Of a DNA stretch of 64,000 nt, positions 1-11,460 are shown piece by piece. Below the pieces are notes generated by a model. That model did no database searches. It was not told the origin of the DNA and worked only from the letters and a program-made list of their open reading frames with translations. The position numbers and the translations under genes are program-made. Positions within the stretch are counted from its first letter, which is position 1. Each line of letters opens with the position of its first letter. The DNA comes from Tamarix chinensis (lineage: Eukaryota; Streptophyta; Magnoliopsida; Caryophyllales; Tamaricaceae): contig CM060174.1 of assembly GCA_030549775.1 (NCBI GenBank), positions 4,903,391 through 4,967,390 of the forward strand, in the 5' to 3' direction.

Positions 1-555
1 AGGAATTAAAGAGGGGTAAAGTCCAAGAAGCCTTCCATATCATTTTCCAAGGGCCAGTGAACGAACACGCTTATAGGTGCTTTTCATAGTGAATACCCCA
101 TTGGAATGAAAGTGCCATACCAAATGATCCCTAGAGTCATGACCAAGCAAAATAATATTTAAGATATGGTTTGCATCAATAGAAAGAGACATGATTCTCA
201 CCTTCTCTTCATCCCATCAGTAATCATTTGCCGCAAAAGAATCACAAATATCAATCCTCATCACCCACTGTAGGACTTGGAGTGATTGGTTAAAAAGAGA
301 AAAGAAAAGGCAACCACTTATCCTCTCATACCGAGATATTTGCACTAATTCCAACTTCCATCATAGGCCAGGTTTTACAATCTATCAAGCACCCCAAATA
401 CTACACCATGTGAAGCTCGGCCTATATCCTATATTAGCATATAGAATATCACAATATGGATGATAATTTGCCTTCCATACCTAACCAAGCAGCAAATTTG
501 TAATACTCCTAATTGAGTGGAGTATTATAAGGATTGATATGGATACTTCTATCAA

Positions 556-655
556 CATGATATACCATTCTTTTGGTGATTCCATCCTAAGAATTCCACA
601 TTTAAGCTTGCTAGATGTGGAAAAAAAATTTGGATAGGTGACCCTCTGAGAAAGT
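556..655 (+). other. 5S rRNA-derived segment in Cassandra LTR 1
   Basis: Resembles the middle and 3' part of plant 5S rRNA in the same order (GATTCCATC, TTAAGC, GATAGGTGACC). In real 5S genes the box A/C region is the internal RNA polymerase III promoter. Several box A positions are changed (TTAAGCTTGCTAG), so activity is doubtful. Confidence 0.7.
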
Positions 656-1013
656 TTTAAAAATTTTCTAAAAATTTCTTATGAAGTGCGTGAGTGGGAA
701 AAAGCGTGCTGAAATGACTCGTGTTAATCTTTGAAGTTAACCGATCAATCTAAAAGTACTCCAAGGTAGCCCTGCGTATGGTTGTATCAAATTGGGGTGT
801 TATAAATGGTATTAGAGCAAAATCGCCACCGCGATCTAAACTTGGATGAGCCAACCAGCCGCCTATTTGGATGATTCTTGGGACAAACTATATTGAGACA
901 GTTAGTGATTGAGGCACAATGAGAACGTTGTGTTCTTTGAGTGGCAGTGAATATAATACCCCAAATTAAATAGAGTGTTATAAATATTAATATGACTTTT
1001 TGTATCAATATAG

Positions 1014-1105
1014 TATATCATTCTTGTGATTCCATCATAAGAATTTCATAGTTAAGTGTGCTAGCCGTGGAGCAATTTTTAAGATGGGTGATCCTCTTAG
1101 AAAGT
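1014..1105 (+). other. 5S rRNA-derived segment in Cassandra LTR 2
   Basis: The second LTR repeats the 5S-like block and keeps the box A region better (GTTAAGTGTGCTAG). The box C-like GATGGGTGATCC is one base off the usual GGATGGGTGACC core. It is more conserved than the LTR 1 copy, so a pol III promoter is slightly more plausible here. Confidence 0.7.
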
Positions 1106-2250
1106 TTTGAAAATTTGCTGAAAATTTTTCAAGAAGCAAGTGAGCGGAAAAAAAAGCGTGTAGATTGGACTCTTATTGATATGTGGGGTCAACAGATTAA
1201 TTTAAAAGCGCTCTAGAATAGCTCCTTGCGTGGTCGTATCGTCTCGAGGTGTTATAGAATTAACATTCATCAACAATTGCCTAACTATCTTGCTAGCATT
1301 GTCCCATTAAAAAAATAATCCTTAGGAAACCTAGTCCACACACTTCCTTGGCCTAGCATAAATTCCTCCAAGCCGACCAATGGATTTTCCTTTTATCCGC
1401 TTGAACCCACTTAGCAAAACAGAGAAAGACACAAAAGACATGATTAACCAAGACCGATAAAGACACAAAAGACACACAATTCATAATAAGAGCAACCCGC
1501 TTAGCATCAAAACATAACACTTTCCATGAACTTCCACTCAACTTGACCATACACCTTACTCATATCCAATTTCAACACCATATCACCCTCTCTTTTTTTC
1601 TGTTTTCTTTTTTTTTTTCAAACACAATGCTTCATCTTATGGAAGATCTCAAAAGCAATGAGGAATTTATATGTGGTTAAACGCCCTGGGACAAAAGCAC
1701 TTTGGTTTTCGGAGACCACCTCCGGAAGGATCTTCTTGAGTCTATCTGCCAAAGTTTTGGAGACAAGCTTATAAATCACATTGCAAAGACTAATTGGACG
1801 TAAGTCAGTCATCTTCCGAGGGTTGCTTACCTTAGGAATGAGAGCCAATTAGAAGGTGTGGTTCATGCCATCCGGGAGGGAGTTTCCCTACAGTACCTCC
1901 AGTACAACTTTAATCACATCCGAACCCAACAACGTGCCGAACTTTTTTGGAAGAACAAGTCACACATGTCATCCGGTCCAGGTACCTTCGTTAGGCGCAT
2001 CTGATGACAAAGAGCGTGGTATAAACCTCTTCTCCAGTCAAAGGTGCCAAGAGACTGCCCTTCATCTCTCGTGGTGACCTTACATCGAACTCCTTCCAAA
2101 GCATGATCAATGCGCTGAGGACCACATGAACTTAACTTAGAAGTATTCGAAGATAAGGTAAACCTGTCTAAATACGTATGAACACTAATTTTGATCACGC
2201 AACTAGCCGTACATTTGAGGTAAATTTTTATGGCATTAATTCCCAACAAT

Positions 2251-4367
2251 AATCCTAAGACGCTGACCTAGTACCTTTATTATAGGAGTCGAGTTAGCAT
2301 ATGTGTCATTGGTTATCAAGAATAGAAAGCCTAGCACCGGCGTAAACGTAGGTGGACGTATATTCTCTTAAGCCCCACCGCATGGAACTAATCTCGATTT
2401 AGTACACTTGGAAGCTGGAATCCAGCTCCACGACCCCATCTAATTAATCTCTGTACCTAAAACTGTCCGTGATTAATGGATGGCAACAAAAAAAAAACTT
2501 ATATATATATATATATATAATTAACATATGTAAGAAAGAAGCAAAATATGAATAAAACCAAAGCAACCAATTCAGGCGAGCCCCATAATTATTAACATAA
2601 GAATTACCAGCATCTGAAGGCAAGCAAATCTAAAAATGTATAAAAACGTGTTCGATCACGCAAGCGATCGTACGTACATACCTTTCACTTTAATTAGGGC
2701 AGAGTAATTTTATGATTCTGGACGGTTCTACGAAATATGCCGCGTAGTGGAGTCATCAAGCGAGCATCGGCTTCCAAATAGGGGGAGACATATACGTATG
2801 TTAGCATGCATGCACCACCGATCGACCACAAAGAAGATACTACGTGCTCCTGCTACTTTTAGCATGCTCTCTCTGAGACCCGCCTCATCAGACTATCGTT
2901 GCAAATTAAGCAATCCGATTCCCGTTGGGCCCCATCTAATTAAGCTGTACCTAAAATTGTGGTGGGATTAATTGGCTGATATTAGTAATGATGAAACGGC
3001 CAGATTAATTGGGGAAAAAAAAAGGAAGAAAGAAAGAAAAAGAAAGCGGATGCTCGTGATTAAGAAAACCACCGGCGCAAGAGGATAGATGCTATTACTG
3101 GGCGCCCACCGTACCAAAAGCAATGAAAATAAATAAAATTGGGCTGCAAAATGTTGTTTATTATTATTTTTATTTAAAAAAAATTAAAAATAAAAACCCA
3201 TCTTATGGGGCTTTGAAACTGGTTGGACTTGAGGCGGGATCGGAGTGAACAACGCAGGTTCAAGACAGGTCGTGTTTCGTGGGGCGTGATGCCGCGTCCT
3301 TTATTTTTCCCTATTGGTTGCCCCCTGAAACGGCGACTCATGTCTGAGTCTCGTGCTACATTTGGGCCACGTTTCTTTTGCTCTCGTACCCCGTCTGTAC
3401 ATTCGGACCATTTGCTCCCCTTTCCCTCCGCTCCCTCTTACAGTTACAGAAGATTAGAAGCAGGAGAAGAGTGAAAGTGAGGAGTCAATCACAAGACATG
3501 CAATGCAATCAATCTATAGGTTTCCATAAACTGCAAATAATTAAACAATATCGACGTAATATCCGACCGACGATATATCATATAAAAAAAGGTAATGGAG
3601 AGTAGAATTATACAGCAAAGGGATAAGCAAATTAATAAGGTCGACGGGCGGTATAATATGTGAACCCAACCTTAAGAGGATAAGTTGATGTGCAGTGACA
3701 CAGGAAGCCTCGGTGTTATTATACGCATTGGTTCGTGTGAACATATATAGTTCAGACCTGTACGTCGAACGTCTCTAGTTTTCCGAGTCCTCGAACAAAT
3801 AAATCAGTGACCATAGATGGTATCCCATTCATTTGGAGATTACAGCCACTGTGAGAATCAATGACACAAATGCAATGAGAAATTATTAGAAGGTCAACTT
3901 GAGGAGGAGGAGGAGGAGGAAGAAAGAAGGTAAAATGGTAAAAGACCTCGTCTTTGAAATTTGATGGTTGGTTGAAAATTTCCATGTTCGGATGAAAAAG
4001 TTTCGATGGTAATTTTTTTTTAATTATATCCCCATTACATCCTTGCCCACTCGGCACGCCTCCTCCCGTTCTGTTCTCCCTCACTTTTTACCTCCTCTGC
4101 TCCACTTAAAAAGGCTATCGACCCTAAATATCTCCGTTCGCTTCTTCAATTACCACGCAGTCAGGCACCACGTACTTCTCTCTCTCTCTCCCTCCCTCCT
4201 TCCCCACCCCACCCCCACTACCACCACCTTCCTTCCTTCCTTTCTCTGAAATCATCAGGGAAGCATGTTTAGGAATTAATTAAAGAGAAACACCAATATA
4301 TAATTATACATACGCCGCATTAATCAATTATAAGCAGATAGCTCGGAAGCTAGGAAGGCGAACCGAG
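2251..4367 (+). promoter_or_regulatory. Upstream region of the LBD gene
   Basis: About 2.1 kb with no gene I can support. It has an (AT)n run at 2500-2518 and two similar blocks around 2432-2475 and 2931-2975 that share CCCCATCTAATTAA and TGTACCTAAAA. There is a GC-richer island at 3220-3480, a GGA repeat at 3901-3921, and a CT-rich tract followed by C-rich runs at 4174-4240, typical of plant core promoters and leaders. A weak TATA-like TTAAAAAGG lies at 4106-4114. The transcription start is probably between there and the ATG at 4368, but the sequence does not fix it. Confidence 0.45.
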
Positions 4368-5378
4368 ATGAGAACGAGCTGCAACGGGTGCCGCGTTCTG
4401 CGCAAAGGATGCAGTGAAGACTGCACCATCCGTCCCTGCCTTCAGTGGATTAAATCCCCTGAATCTCAAGCTAACGCCACCGTCTTCCTAGCTAAGTTCT
4501 ACGGCCGCGCCGGACTCCTCAACCTCCTCAATGCCGGGCCAGAGCACCTCCGTCCCGGTACGTACCTACCTGCATTTAACAATCGGACTCATTCGTATTC
4601 ACATGTTTTGTTATTACTATTTTTACTACTTATTTCTCTACTCAAATCAATTATTTATGTGCATAATTGTGCATGCATGGCCGCATGGACATTGATGGGG
4701 GCAGCTGTTCTCAAGTCCCTGCTGTACGAGGCATGCGGACGGGTGGTCGATCCGGTCAACGGTTCGGTAGGATTGATGTGGTCGGGTCAGTGGCATTGCT
4801 GTCAAATCGCTGTCGACGCCGTCCTCAAAGGCTTGCCCATCATGCAAATGCCACAACAATCACAAGTGCGGTACGACGATCGTGATCGCCAAATCCCGTC
4901 TGCTGATCCGTCGTCGTCCGCCGCTGATCCACGCCCAGTCGTAGGGCCGAAGCTCCCGCAGGACGACATCCGCCACGTCTCTTCTTCCTGCAGCCCTACG
5001 GGTGCAGCTGGTTTCGTTCCGGCCCGGATCGGCCATCGGACGGGTAACCGTTCCTCCGCCAATTACGGTGGTGGGTTTTACTCTTACATGCAGGGGGAGA
5101 CCGCCGGTGGCCGGAATCGGAGAGGAGAGGAGACCGGTGGCCGGGAAGATAGTCAGGAGGATCGTGAAAGCATGTTTTCTGTCGAGACTGTGGAGCCCAC
5201 TATGACGGATATTGAGCAGATGGGTGAGCTTGGAGTGGTCCGTGGTCCATCTCAATCGGGCGAGAGTGATGATCGTATCGGGTTGGAGCTTACATTGGGC
5301 TTTAATCATCATCAGGGGTTTCCGGGTTCTTCATCAACAATGACGAATGGGTACAGAGGAAGAAGACGGGAATACTAA
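4368..5378 (+). CDS. Class II LOB-domain (LBD) transcription factor, LBD40/41/42-like
   Basis: Two exons, 4368-4557 and 4705-5378, give 287 residues. Intron 4558-4704 has a good donor (CCCG|GTACGTAC) and acceptor (GGGGGCAG|CTG). Joining completes an alanine codon and restores the LOB block [17 protein letters not shown]. Residues 5-19 hold the DNA-binding C block CX2CX6CX3C (C5, C8, C15, C19). Then comes the GAS-type region [19 protein letters not shown]. The MR(T/M)[13 protein letters not shown] start and [20 protein letters not shown] mark class II. The variable tail ends with IGLELTLGF (residues 255-263), an LxLxL EAR-type repression motif. Members act as nuclear repressors in nitrogen, anthocyanin or low-oxygen responses; which role applies here is not shown. 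[16 protein letters not shown] differs from the usual VNPIYGSVGLLWSG. The intron is in frame and stop-free, so an unspliced reading gives a misleading 336-residue ORF. Confidence 0.93.
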   Translation: MRTSCNGCRVLRKGCSEDCTIRPCLQWIKSPESQANATVFLAKFYGRAGLLNLLNAGPEHLRPGTYLPAFNNRTHSYSHVLLLLFLLLISLLKSIIYVHNCACMAAWTLMGAAVLKSLLYEACGRVVDPVNGSVGLMWSGQWHCCQIAVDAVLKGLPIMQMPQQSQVRYDDRDRQIPSADPSSSAADPRPVVGPKLPQDDIRHVSSSCSPTGAAGFVPARIGHRTGNRSSANYGGGFYSYMQGETAGGRNRRGEETGGREDSQEDRESMFSVETVEPTMTDIEQMGELGVVRGPSQSGESDDRIGLELTLGFNHHQGFPGSSSTMTNGYRGRRREY

Positions 5379-5948
5379 TTCGCGCACCTTTCACGTGTGC
5401 CGGGAAAGAATGAATTCGGGTTCTGGAATTGTCTTTCATGATTCACGGCGGCGGCTGTCCCCAACATCATCGTCGTGATTAAATGAGAAGATTAATAATT
5501 TCTCCTCCATGGCTATGCTGTCTTGGTGTTCCTGATCAATTTTCTTCTTTTCCATTTTCTATTCCCCCACCCCCCCTCTTCCTCCCCTCCTCTCCCTCCC
5601 TCCCTCTCTCTCTCTGGCTGTTGTGTTAGAATTAAGCATTTCCCTCCGTAGTTATTGCTAGAGTTGGTTCTTATGGTGCAATATACGAGACGAAGCATTT
5701 CAATTCAATGTGTAACGATGGACCCGGGATAAAATATAGCTCGCTCGATCCACTGCCTACTGAAGTTTTCAAGTGTTTTATGTTACAGTTTGATGCCCGT
5801 GCTACTTGTTAGTTCTTAATGTATTTATTTTTATAATTTAAAATAACATAATTAGGACATTAAATTACAAAAATATAATTTCAACCGGTGACATTAAATG
5901 CTATGTTAGAATCGATGACAAGTGTTTATGGACGCTCATTCTAAAAAC
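5379..5948 (+). other. 3' flank of the LBD gene
   Basis: Contains the 3' UTR and downstream DNA. There is a C/T-rich tract at 5565-5615 and AT-rich DNA from about 5800. No gene and no clear polyadenylation signal can be assigned. Confidence 0.4.
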
Positions 5949-6545
5949 TTTTTTTTTTATAGTTGAGATAGGAAAACAATAATTTAAAGAACAACAAAAC
6001 ACACCGCACAATACCTACAAATCACATAAAAGCTTGGATATTATAGACCAACTCATTAATTCTATAATGAAAATTTTCTCTTATATTCTTTATCTAAAAG
6101 TCAATTCTTTGCTTTATGAATAACGCTATCCAATCTCTACATATTTAAAAAAAATTTAAAAATAATTTTATTTTTGAATTTTCAAATAGTTTCCATTATG
6201 GCGAAGAAAGCGGTTGACCAAATTTCTCCCTTTATACTTTTCTCTTTATCTCCTAACCAAACAGCAGCAATGTCTCAAGTTGATCTAGGCATCACCTAAG
6301 TACATCCAAACCAATCACAAATCTCATACCATAACTTCTCCGTTACACTACAATGAAGAAAAATATGGTTAACTGACTCTTGTTCATTTCTACAAAAAGG
6401 ACATCATACTTCACTGGCATTGCCAATTTGAAGTCGGACCAACTTATCTCTTGTGTTGAGCCTCTGTTGAATAGCAAACCATGTGATCAACTCGATTCTT
6501 GGCCGTGCCAAAATCTATTTATGCTTTATCGAGAATCGCTAGAAA
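5949..6545 (-). mobile_element. 5'-truncated LINE, zinc-binding (zf-RVT) 3' end
   Basis: On the minus strand, broken frames read RIELITWFAIQQRLNTRDK, LVRLQIGNAS, then CPFCRNEQESVNHIFLHC and LWYEICDWFG. This is the zf-RVT domain at the C-terminus of plant LINE ORF2. The C and H residues of CPFC...HIFLHC are the usual zinc ligands. It continues as GEIW..AFFAIMETI and ends in a run of T on the plus strand at 5949-5960, which is the poly(A) tail. It matches the LINE piece at 25618-26432 closely enough to be the same family. Stops and frameshifts show it is dead. No convincing target duplication was found. Confidence 0.8.
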
Positions 6546-9068
6546 ATCCATTTTATGTTACAGTAATGCTACTACTCTATTATGAGTAATTATTTATCAA
6601 ATATATATGTTCCCATCACCTATGCACATAAACAGATTGATTAGTTTGATTAGAGCGACACTCCACGTTAATTAATCTTTGATTCTCTCTCCCTCATACT
6701 ACCATAAATAATGGCACTAGCTAGGTAGAACACTGATATATCAGTGAAGTTATAGTCTAGTAATTAGAGTGGGAGTTGCAGGTATCAAAGAACCTACGTT
6801 TAAATTTGTTCATTCTCTTTATTGTGTACGTATTTACGGTGTTCCCAACTTCCCATCACCCATGCACATAAACATATATTTACAACTTATATATTGATAA
6901 GTATCTCATAAAGTGCTTGATAAATAGATTTTAAAAATATTATAAATGTTTGATGAAGAAAAAAATACGGTTTCCTTTGCACGAAGATGATGAAGAAAAA
7001 AAAAGGTTAAATTTCTTATATGCCCTAACGAAAATGAATTTAATGGAGGTATCCGTTTAGATATCCTAATGTAAAATAAATTTAAATTTAAATGTGAAGG
7101 TATATTATACAAAGTAAAAGAGAATAAAATTATTAGTCTAAAGATCAGGTAATAAAATTAATAGTCCAAAGATCAAAGTATCTTAATAAAATAGAGCATC
7201 CAAAATAATAGTGGTGCAACTAATTTATATGGATTTCATGGGAGTGAAATCCCAAATAATATTGCTAAGGACGGATTGGATTGGCTTGCGGTGGTGGCCG
7301 GGGGGGGGGGGCTCTTTTGTCGTATAGTGTTGGACTGAAATCCCGGAATTTATCATGCAGACGGTGAGAGAACTCAGAGAACAGATCGCAGTCCAGTCCG
7401 CCGCGTCCACTGGCCGCATATTTGAGAACGCGGCAGGCATGCAAGCTGAAGCGGCCACTTGACAGCTGCATGCCTTCCTTCGACAGAAGATTGCCGCTCA
7501 TTGGTCATCTCAGGATCGCTGTTTTGACGGGAAGAATATCTATTCTCCTGATATATCTATCAGCGTGCCTTGCCAAAAGCTTCTTTGGGTTGACTTCATC
7601 CGATTGGTGGGAAATTACGATGCAGAAGGAAGGGATGAAATTGGCCGGCCACGAAAACCATGGACATGCATGGGGAAATAAAGTAAAATCAGTAATTCAA
7701 TTTGGTTGCCTGTATCTAACATTATTAATAATAGATTTCGGAGCCTCCCACAAACATGTACTCCGACATAATGCTGCTCGATAAATCGGTCCAATATTAA
7801 TCAAATAGAGATAAATCAAAACCTCTCTATCTCCAAATAAACATTTTAAATATATATATATAATTATAAATGTTTTAAACTTTATTCTTATTAAAGAACT
7901 TAAGGGTGTTTAGGCTTCGGTTTGATGCGGTTTGCGCTTCAAAGCATACCAAACCCAAAAAAAAAAAAAAAAAAGCTATCATATAAGTATATTAAACTAA
8001 ATCACACCATAAATTTATGATAAGGTTCGATTCGATTTGCGATGTATACAATTGAAATCTTAATACTCAATTTAATGCTTATTTTATAACAGAAAATTTG
8101 TGCTCTTGAAAATAAAAATAAAATTTATTACATGTTTTTGCATATTTACAACAAAATACGTACATAAGGAAATAAGAAAAATGAAAATTATAGTTACAAA
8201 TTAGAATTTACCAATTAAAAGTTACAAATTACGTAAAAAAAAGTGTTGCTAATAATTATAAATATTTTTTACACACGCACACACGTGTATGCAGTTTCTT
8301 TGCAATCAATAAATAATAATTTAATTCTTGAAACCGTAGTCAAGGTATTGTAATAGTTTCTAAACTAAAAAAGTAATTTTTCAAAGTGAAAACCAAACCA
8401 AATGGCAAAATATGGTTTAGTTTCGTTTACGATTTGAACCATATTATGAACACTCTTATTATGGATTAAAAGTTTTAAATTTTTTTGGTATAAATACAAA
8501 TGTTTAAACTCTATTTCTATCAACACATAAATATTAATAAAATTTTAAATTAAAGGTAATTTTAGCCATTTAATTATCTAAGTATTGCGAGATTGTTAAG
8601 GCTAAAATTACCTTAAGTTTGAAGTTTCTAAAATATTTATACCTGACGTATAACCATCAATGTTTCTTTAATATATATATATATATCACTCTAAGAATAA
8701 GTGAAATATATGATATAATCCTACATTTTCATAAATGAATGATACAATCTTGAGTTTAGAGGGTTACGCTATAATACCCCCCCAAAAATTATTCAATCTT
8801 AATTTCGAGAAATTCATAGCTTAACCAAATCCTAATCTTTATTTTGAGTAATTTATATTTTAACTTAACCTTAAGCTTGAATGATCAATATTTTAATCTT
8901 ACCTAATTTTATTAGTCATAATTTTTTAACCTAATCCTAACCAGAATCCCACACTTATCTCCTTTTTCATTTTTCTTTATCCTTTTCTCTATCTCCTGCC
9001 CGACTTTCATCCTTCTTTTTCTACTTTGTGTGTTCTTCTTCTTTGCTCCTACAACTCGCCAAAGTTTG
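6546..9068. other. AT-rich intergenic stretch with a small GC-richer relic
   Basis: Mostly AT-rich. Two short related blocks contain CCCATCACC(T/C)ATGCACATAAACA (near 6611 and 6854). A G-run lies near 7301-7312, a poly(A) run near 7957-7974, and AT repeats near 7850 and 8668-8686. The only gene-like part is 7355-7540, listed separately. Nothing else can be supported. Confidence 0.4.
7355..7540 (+). pseudogene. Unidentified gene-like relic (amphipathic, helix-type reading frame)
   Basis: A GC-richer block in AT-rich surroundings. From ATG 7355 it reads MQTVRELREQIAVQSAAS, then GRIFENAAGMQAEAAT. After one TGA it continues in the same frame as QLHAFLRQKIAAHWSSQD. The composition and regular spacing of charged and small residues look like real protein, and the in-frame stop suggests a decayed copy. 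I do not recognise the family. It could also be chance in a GC-rich patch. Confidence 0.3.
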
Positions 9069-9402
9069 TGTAACACCCTGTTTTTAGAAATCATAATTAA
9101 AATTAGTTTTTAGGTGTAATTAGTTATAATAATTATTGTAGGGTGTTTTATATTAAATGTGTATTATTATAACATATTAGATATAAATTACATTAGATTA
9201 AAATTTGATAAAAATTAGGTTATTAAATTTAATCCTAGATTATACCCTAACCTAAATTATTTTAACCTAAATCTAATAATAAATCAAACCTAATTACTTC
9301 CCCTTTTCCTTTCCCCTTTTCTCCTTCTTCTATTTCTTTTCCTTTGCTTCCCCACCTACCTAATCTCCTTTCTTCTCCCCTTTTCCTACATGAAACATTA
9401 CC
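9069..9402 (-). mobile_element. Truncated end of a long TGTAACACC-family LTR
   Basis: Starts TGTAACACCCTGTTTTTAGAAAT. Read on the minus strand it matches the 3' end of the LTR at 55636-58790 over more than 150 bp (Cs in ...CTAAAAAC.(A/G)GGT.TTACA, then the same AATTATT, GTGTATTATTAT and ATTAGGTTATTAA blocks). A pyrimidine-rich tract at 9298-9388 corresponds to the purine-rich zone of the family in reverse. It is cut off at 9402 by the next LTR; its other end is not in the window. Confidence 0.6.
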
Positions 9403-11309
9403 CGTAACACCCCAAAATTTGCAACTAAACAATTTCATGCATGCGAAAATATATAATCATATAAAAGGGGTGTTACCGCCATATTCAATGTTAGTATGGT
9501 TAAGCATATCATTCTTACACTGAAGACAAGGCAAAATAATTAAACATTTGGACAAAATAAAACAAAGAAAAAGATATGTTTCATAAACTTAACAAACATT
9601 TAGAGGATTACTCCGAGTAGAAGAAAAATATAATAAAGAATATATTGGCAACTCATATTCCCAAGAGGTATCTGGATTCAAAGTACTCAACCAGATAACC
9701 AAAACTGTGACCCACAACTCAAAGATAGCTTGAACACTCTTTCCCAACAAGCACATCAAAATTATCACAGTCATTCAAGGGGTCCTCATAGACTAACACA
9801 ATTTCAATTGGGTTTCCTACTCGTGAGAATGAGAAATACTCATAAAAGGGGTAATTAGTACGCTACGTATCAAGTAAGGTAACAATACAATCAAGTAAAT
9901 GATACATACAAAATTATGCATTATTAGCGGGAAGTAAGCACACATATGAGGTATATAAAAGATCATGAGGTAATTATAAATCCATATCTCATTATTATAT
10001 ATAAACAATTTTATTATTTTATTTATGTTGAGTTTAGGGACCCCAACTATTTTTAAACCAGTGGAATGGTTTAAAGAATCTCTCAGAGACAACACACTTA
10101 AGTCACTATTATCATATATTAGAATGGACCCAATACCTATAGGGGCAAAATACACCTAAGACACTATTCTTAAATCGGTGGAATGGTTTGAAACACCTCT
10201 TAGGGATAACCCACATGAACCACTATTATTGTCTGATGGAAAGGATCCAACATCTTGGTCCTGACTCACGTAATATTCCATTTTAAATAATAAATTTTTT
10301 ATCCATTAATTACTTATCTTAATTTATATTATCATTTATGTTTAGTTTAGGGCCCCATTATTATTAATCCGGTAGAACGGATTGATGCAGCCCTTAAGAC
10401 AAAATGCTCTAAAACCACTATTATCGTCCGGTGGAATGGACTCGTAAAATACCTTGGCTCGACTCACATAATCTTTCACTTTAGATAATTAATGTATTAT
10501 TAATGATTGATTTTATGGGTACAAAACACAACTTAAAGCAGATAATGCACAATAACAAGGTCGTCCTCAAAGGCTAGGATCCTTATACTTCCTCGAGACC
10601 CTAATTTCTCATCTTAGGCATAACTTATTATCTATCCACCAAATTTAGCATATCTCCCTCAAATATTATTATTATCAACATACTTGAAATTGGAGGCCTA
10701 AATTTAATGTCTTACACATACGATAATAACCCTATGTTAAATATTACTATTTATAAGAATCCCAAAACTCTAGTTTCACTAGTACGTCATAAATTTTTCT
10801 ATAAGGCTTTTATAACCACCAAATTTAATATGCATCCCTAAAATGCGAGTGAAGACAACAAATTCAAAATTCATGGTCTAAATCTAGCAATTCACACATG
10901 CGATAATAACCTCCCCATTTTAGAGTTGTTATTCCCAAATTAAGCTATTTTCTCATTTTATTAAACTTAGGTCATTCATGACCATTCTAAGCATTTCAAA
11001 TAATCCCATTAACATATTTTAAATCATTTAACACATTAAAGTACCATAATCTCCATGTGAAACCCACACTGACCAAAATGCCCTTACAGGTAACCAAAAA
11101 CTCTCATTTCATGAAAACCTTATGTGTTTAAGTATTATTATTTCCAAATCCTCCATTTATCACCATATATCTTAAAAAATATTTTCTCACTTATTATACT
11201 CTATTAAATCCATATTACGACCATATACCACATCGATCCACTTAGAGTTTTCTATGCAAAATATTAAATAATCTAATTCCCTCTAATAATACAAATAATA
11301 ATAATAGTA

Positions 11310-11367
<58 letters not shown>

Positions 11368-11460
11368 ATCTAGCAAAAAATATCCTACAATAATTATTAT
11401 AAATAATTACACATTATTACCAATTTAATTACTTAGGGTTCTTAAAAATATGGCATTACA
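9403..11460 (+). mobile_element. Long LTR copy 1 (about 2.1 kb), probably a solo LTR
   Basis: Begins CGTAACACCCCAAAATTTG and ends TATGGCATTACA, the family termini with the first base changed. A second family signature, GGGGTGTTACCGCCATATTC, follows about 60 bp in. Six modules of the CC.ACTATTATT...GGTGGAA.GG type lie at about 10044-10450. Near the end is (AAT)n at 11296-11366, then the terminal block TCCTA.AATAATTATTATAA...TTACA shared by all copies. No target duplication is visible, because the right flank belongs to a duplicated segment. No coding sequence. Confidence 0.6.
11296..11366 (+). repeat. (AAT)n microsatellite
   Basis: About 70 bp of AAT units with two GTAATA interruptions at its left part. 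The matching site in the second copy of the duplication (near 20608) has only about four units. Confidence 0.95.

Larger units (their letters stand above)
499..1256 (+). mobile_element. Cassandra-type TRIM retrotransposon with 5S rRNA-like LTRs
   Basis: Two similar repeats of about 305 bp, 499-804 and 952-1256, begin TGTAATAC / TATAATAC and end GTGTTATA. Directly after the first is TGGTATTAGAGC (807-818), a near match to the initiator tRNA-Met primer binding site. The spacer between the repeats is only about 147 bp and has no coding capacity. Each LTR holds sequence resembling plant 5S rRNA: GATTCCATC, then TTAAGCTTGCTAG (first) or GTTAAGTGTGCTAG (second) at the box A position, and GATAGGTGACC or GATGGGTGATCC at the box C position. 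That combination defines the Cassandra family. Flanks AAATT (494-498) and GAATT (1257-1261) are a 4-of-5 target duplication. The element sits inside the LINE. It depends on other elements for all proteins. Confidence 0.85.
1..2250 (-). mobile_element. Decayed non-LTR retrotransposon (L1-type LINE) ORF2, interrupted by Cassandra
   Basis: Read on the minus strand this is LINE ORF2 in broken frames. Around 2250-1914 is the stretch before the polymerase core (KVPGPDD, then FFQK). At 1848-1618 the polymerase block has LRPISLCNVIYKLVSK and NQSAFVPGRL. Near 1560-1440 follow LDMSKVYGQVEW and ALIMNCVSFVS. From about 1400 to the left edge come the post-polymerase part (KIHWSAWRNLC) and the zinc-binding region (RPSFTW; DHLVWHFHSNGVFTMKSTYK). 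The YADD-containing part between the polymerase block and KIHWSAW is missing. Frameshifts and stops make it non-functional. The 3' end lies outside the window to the left. Cassandra inserted at 499-1256 after the LINE. The family is well supported; the 5' limit near 2250 is approximate. Confidence 0.85.

Noticed and set aside
3752..4084. 110-residue minus-strand open frame near the LBD promoter
   Set aside because: Contains poly-proline from a GGA repeat and no recognisable domain; overlaps the promoter of a real gene.
4368..5378. Single-exon 336-residue LBD protein
   Set aside because: The extra 49 residues interrupt the conserved LOB domain and are bounded by good splice sites; the spliced form restores the family sequence.
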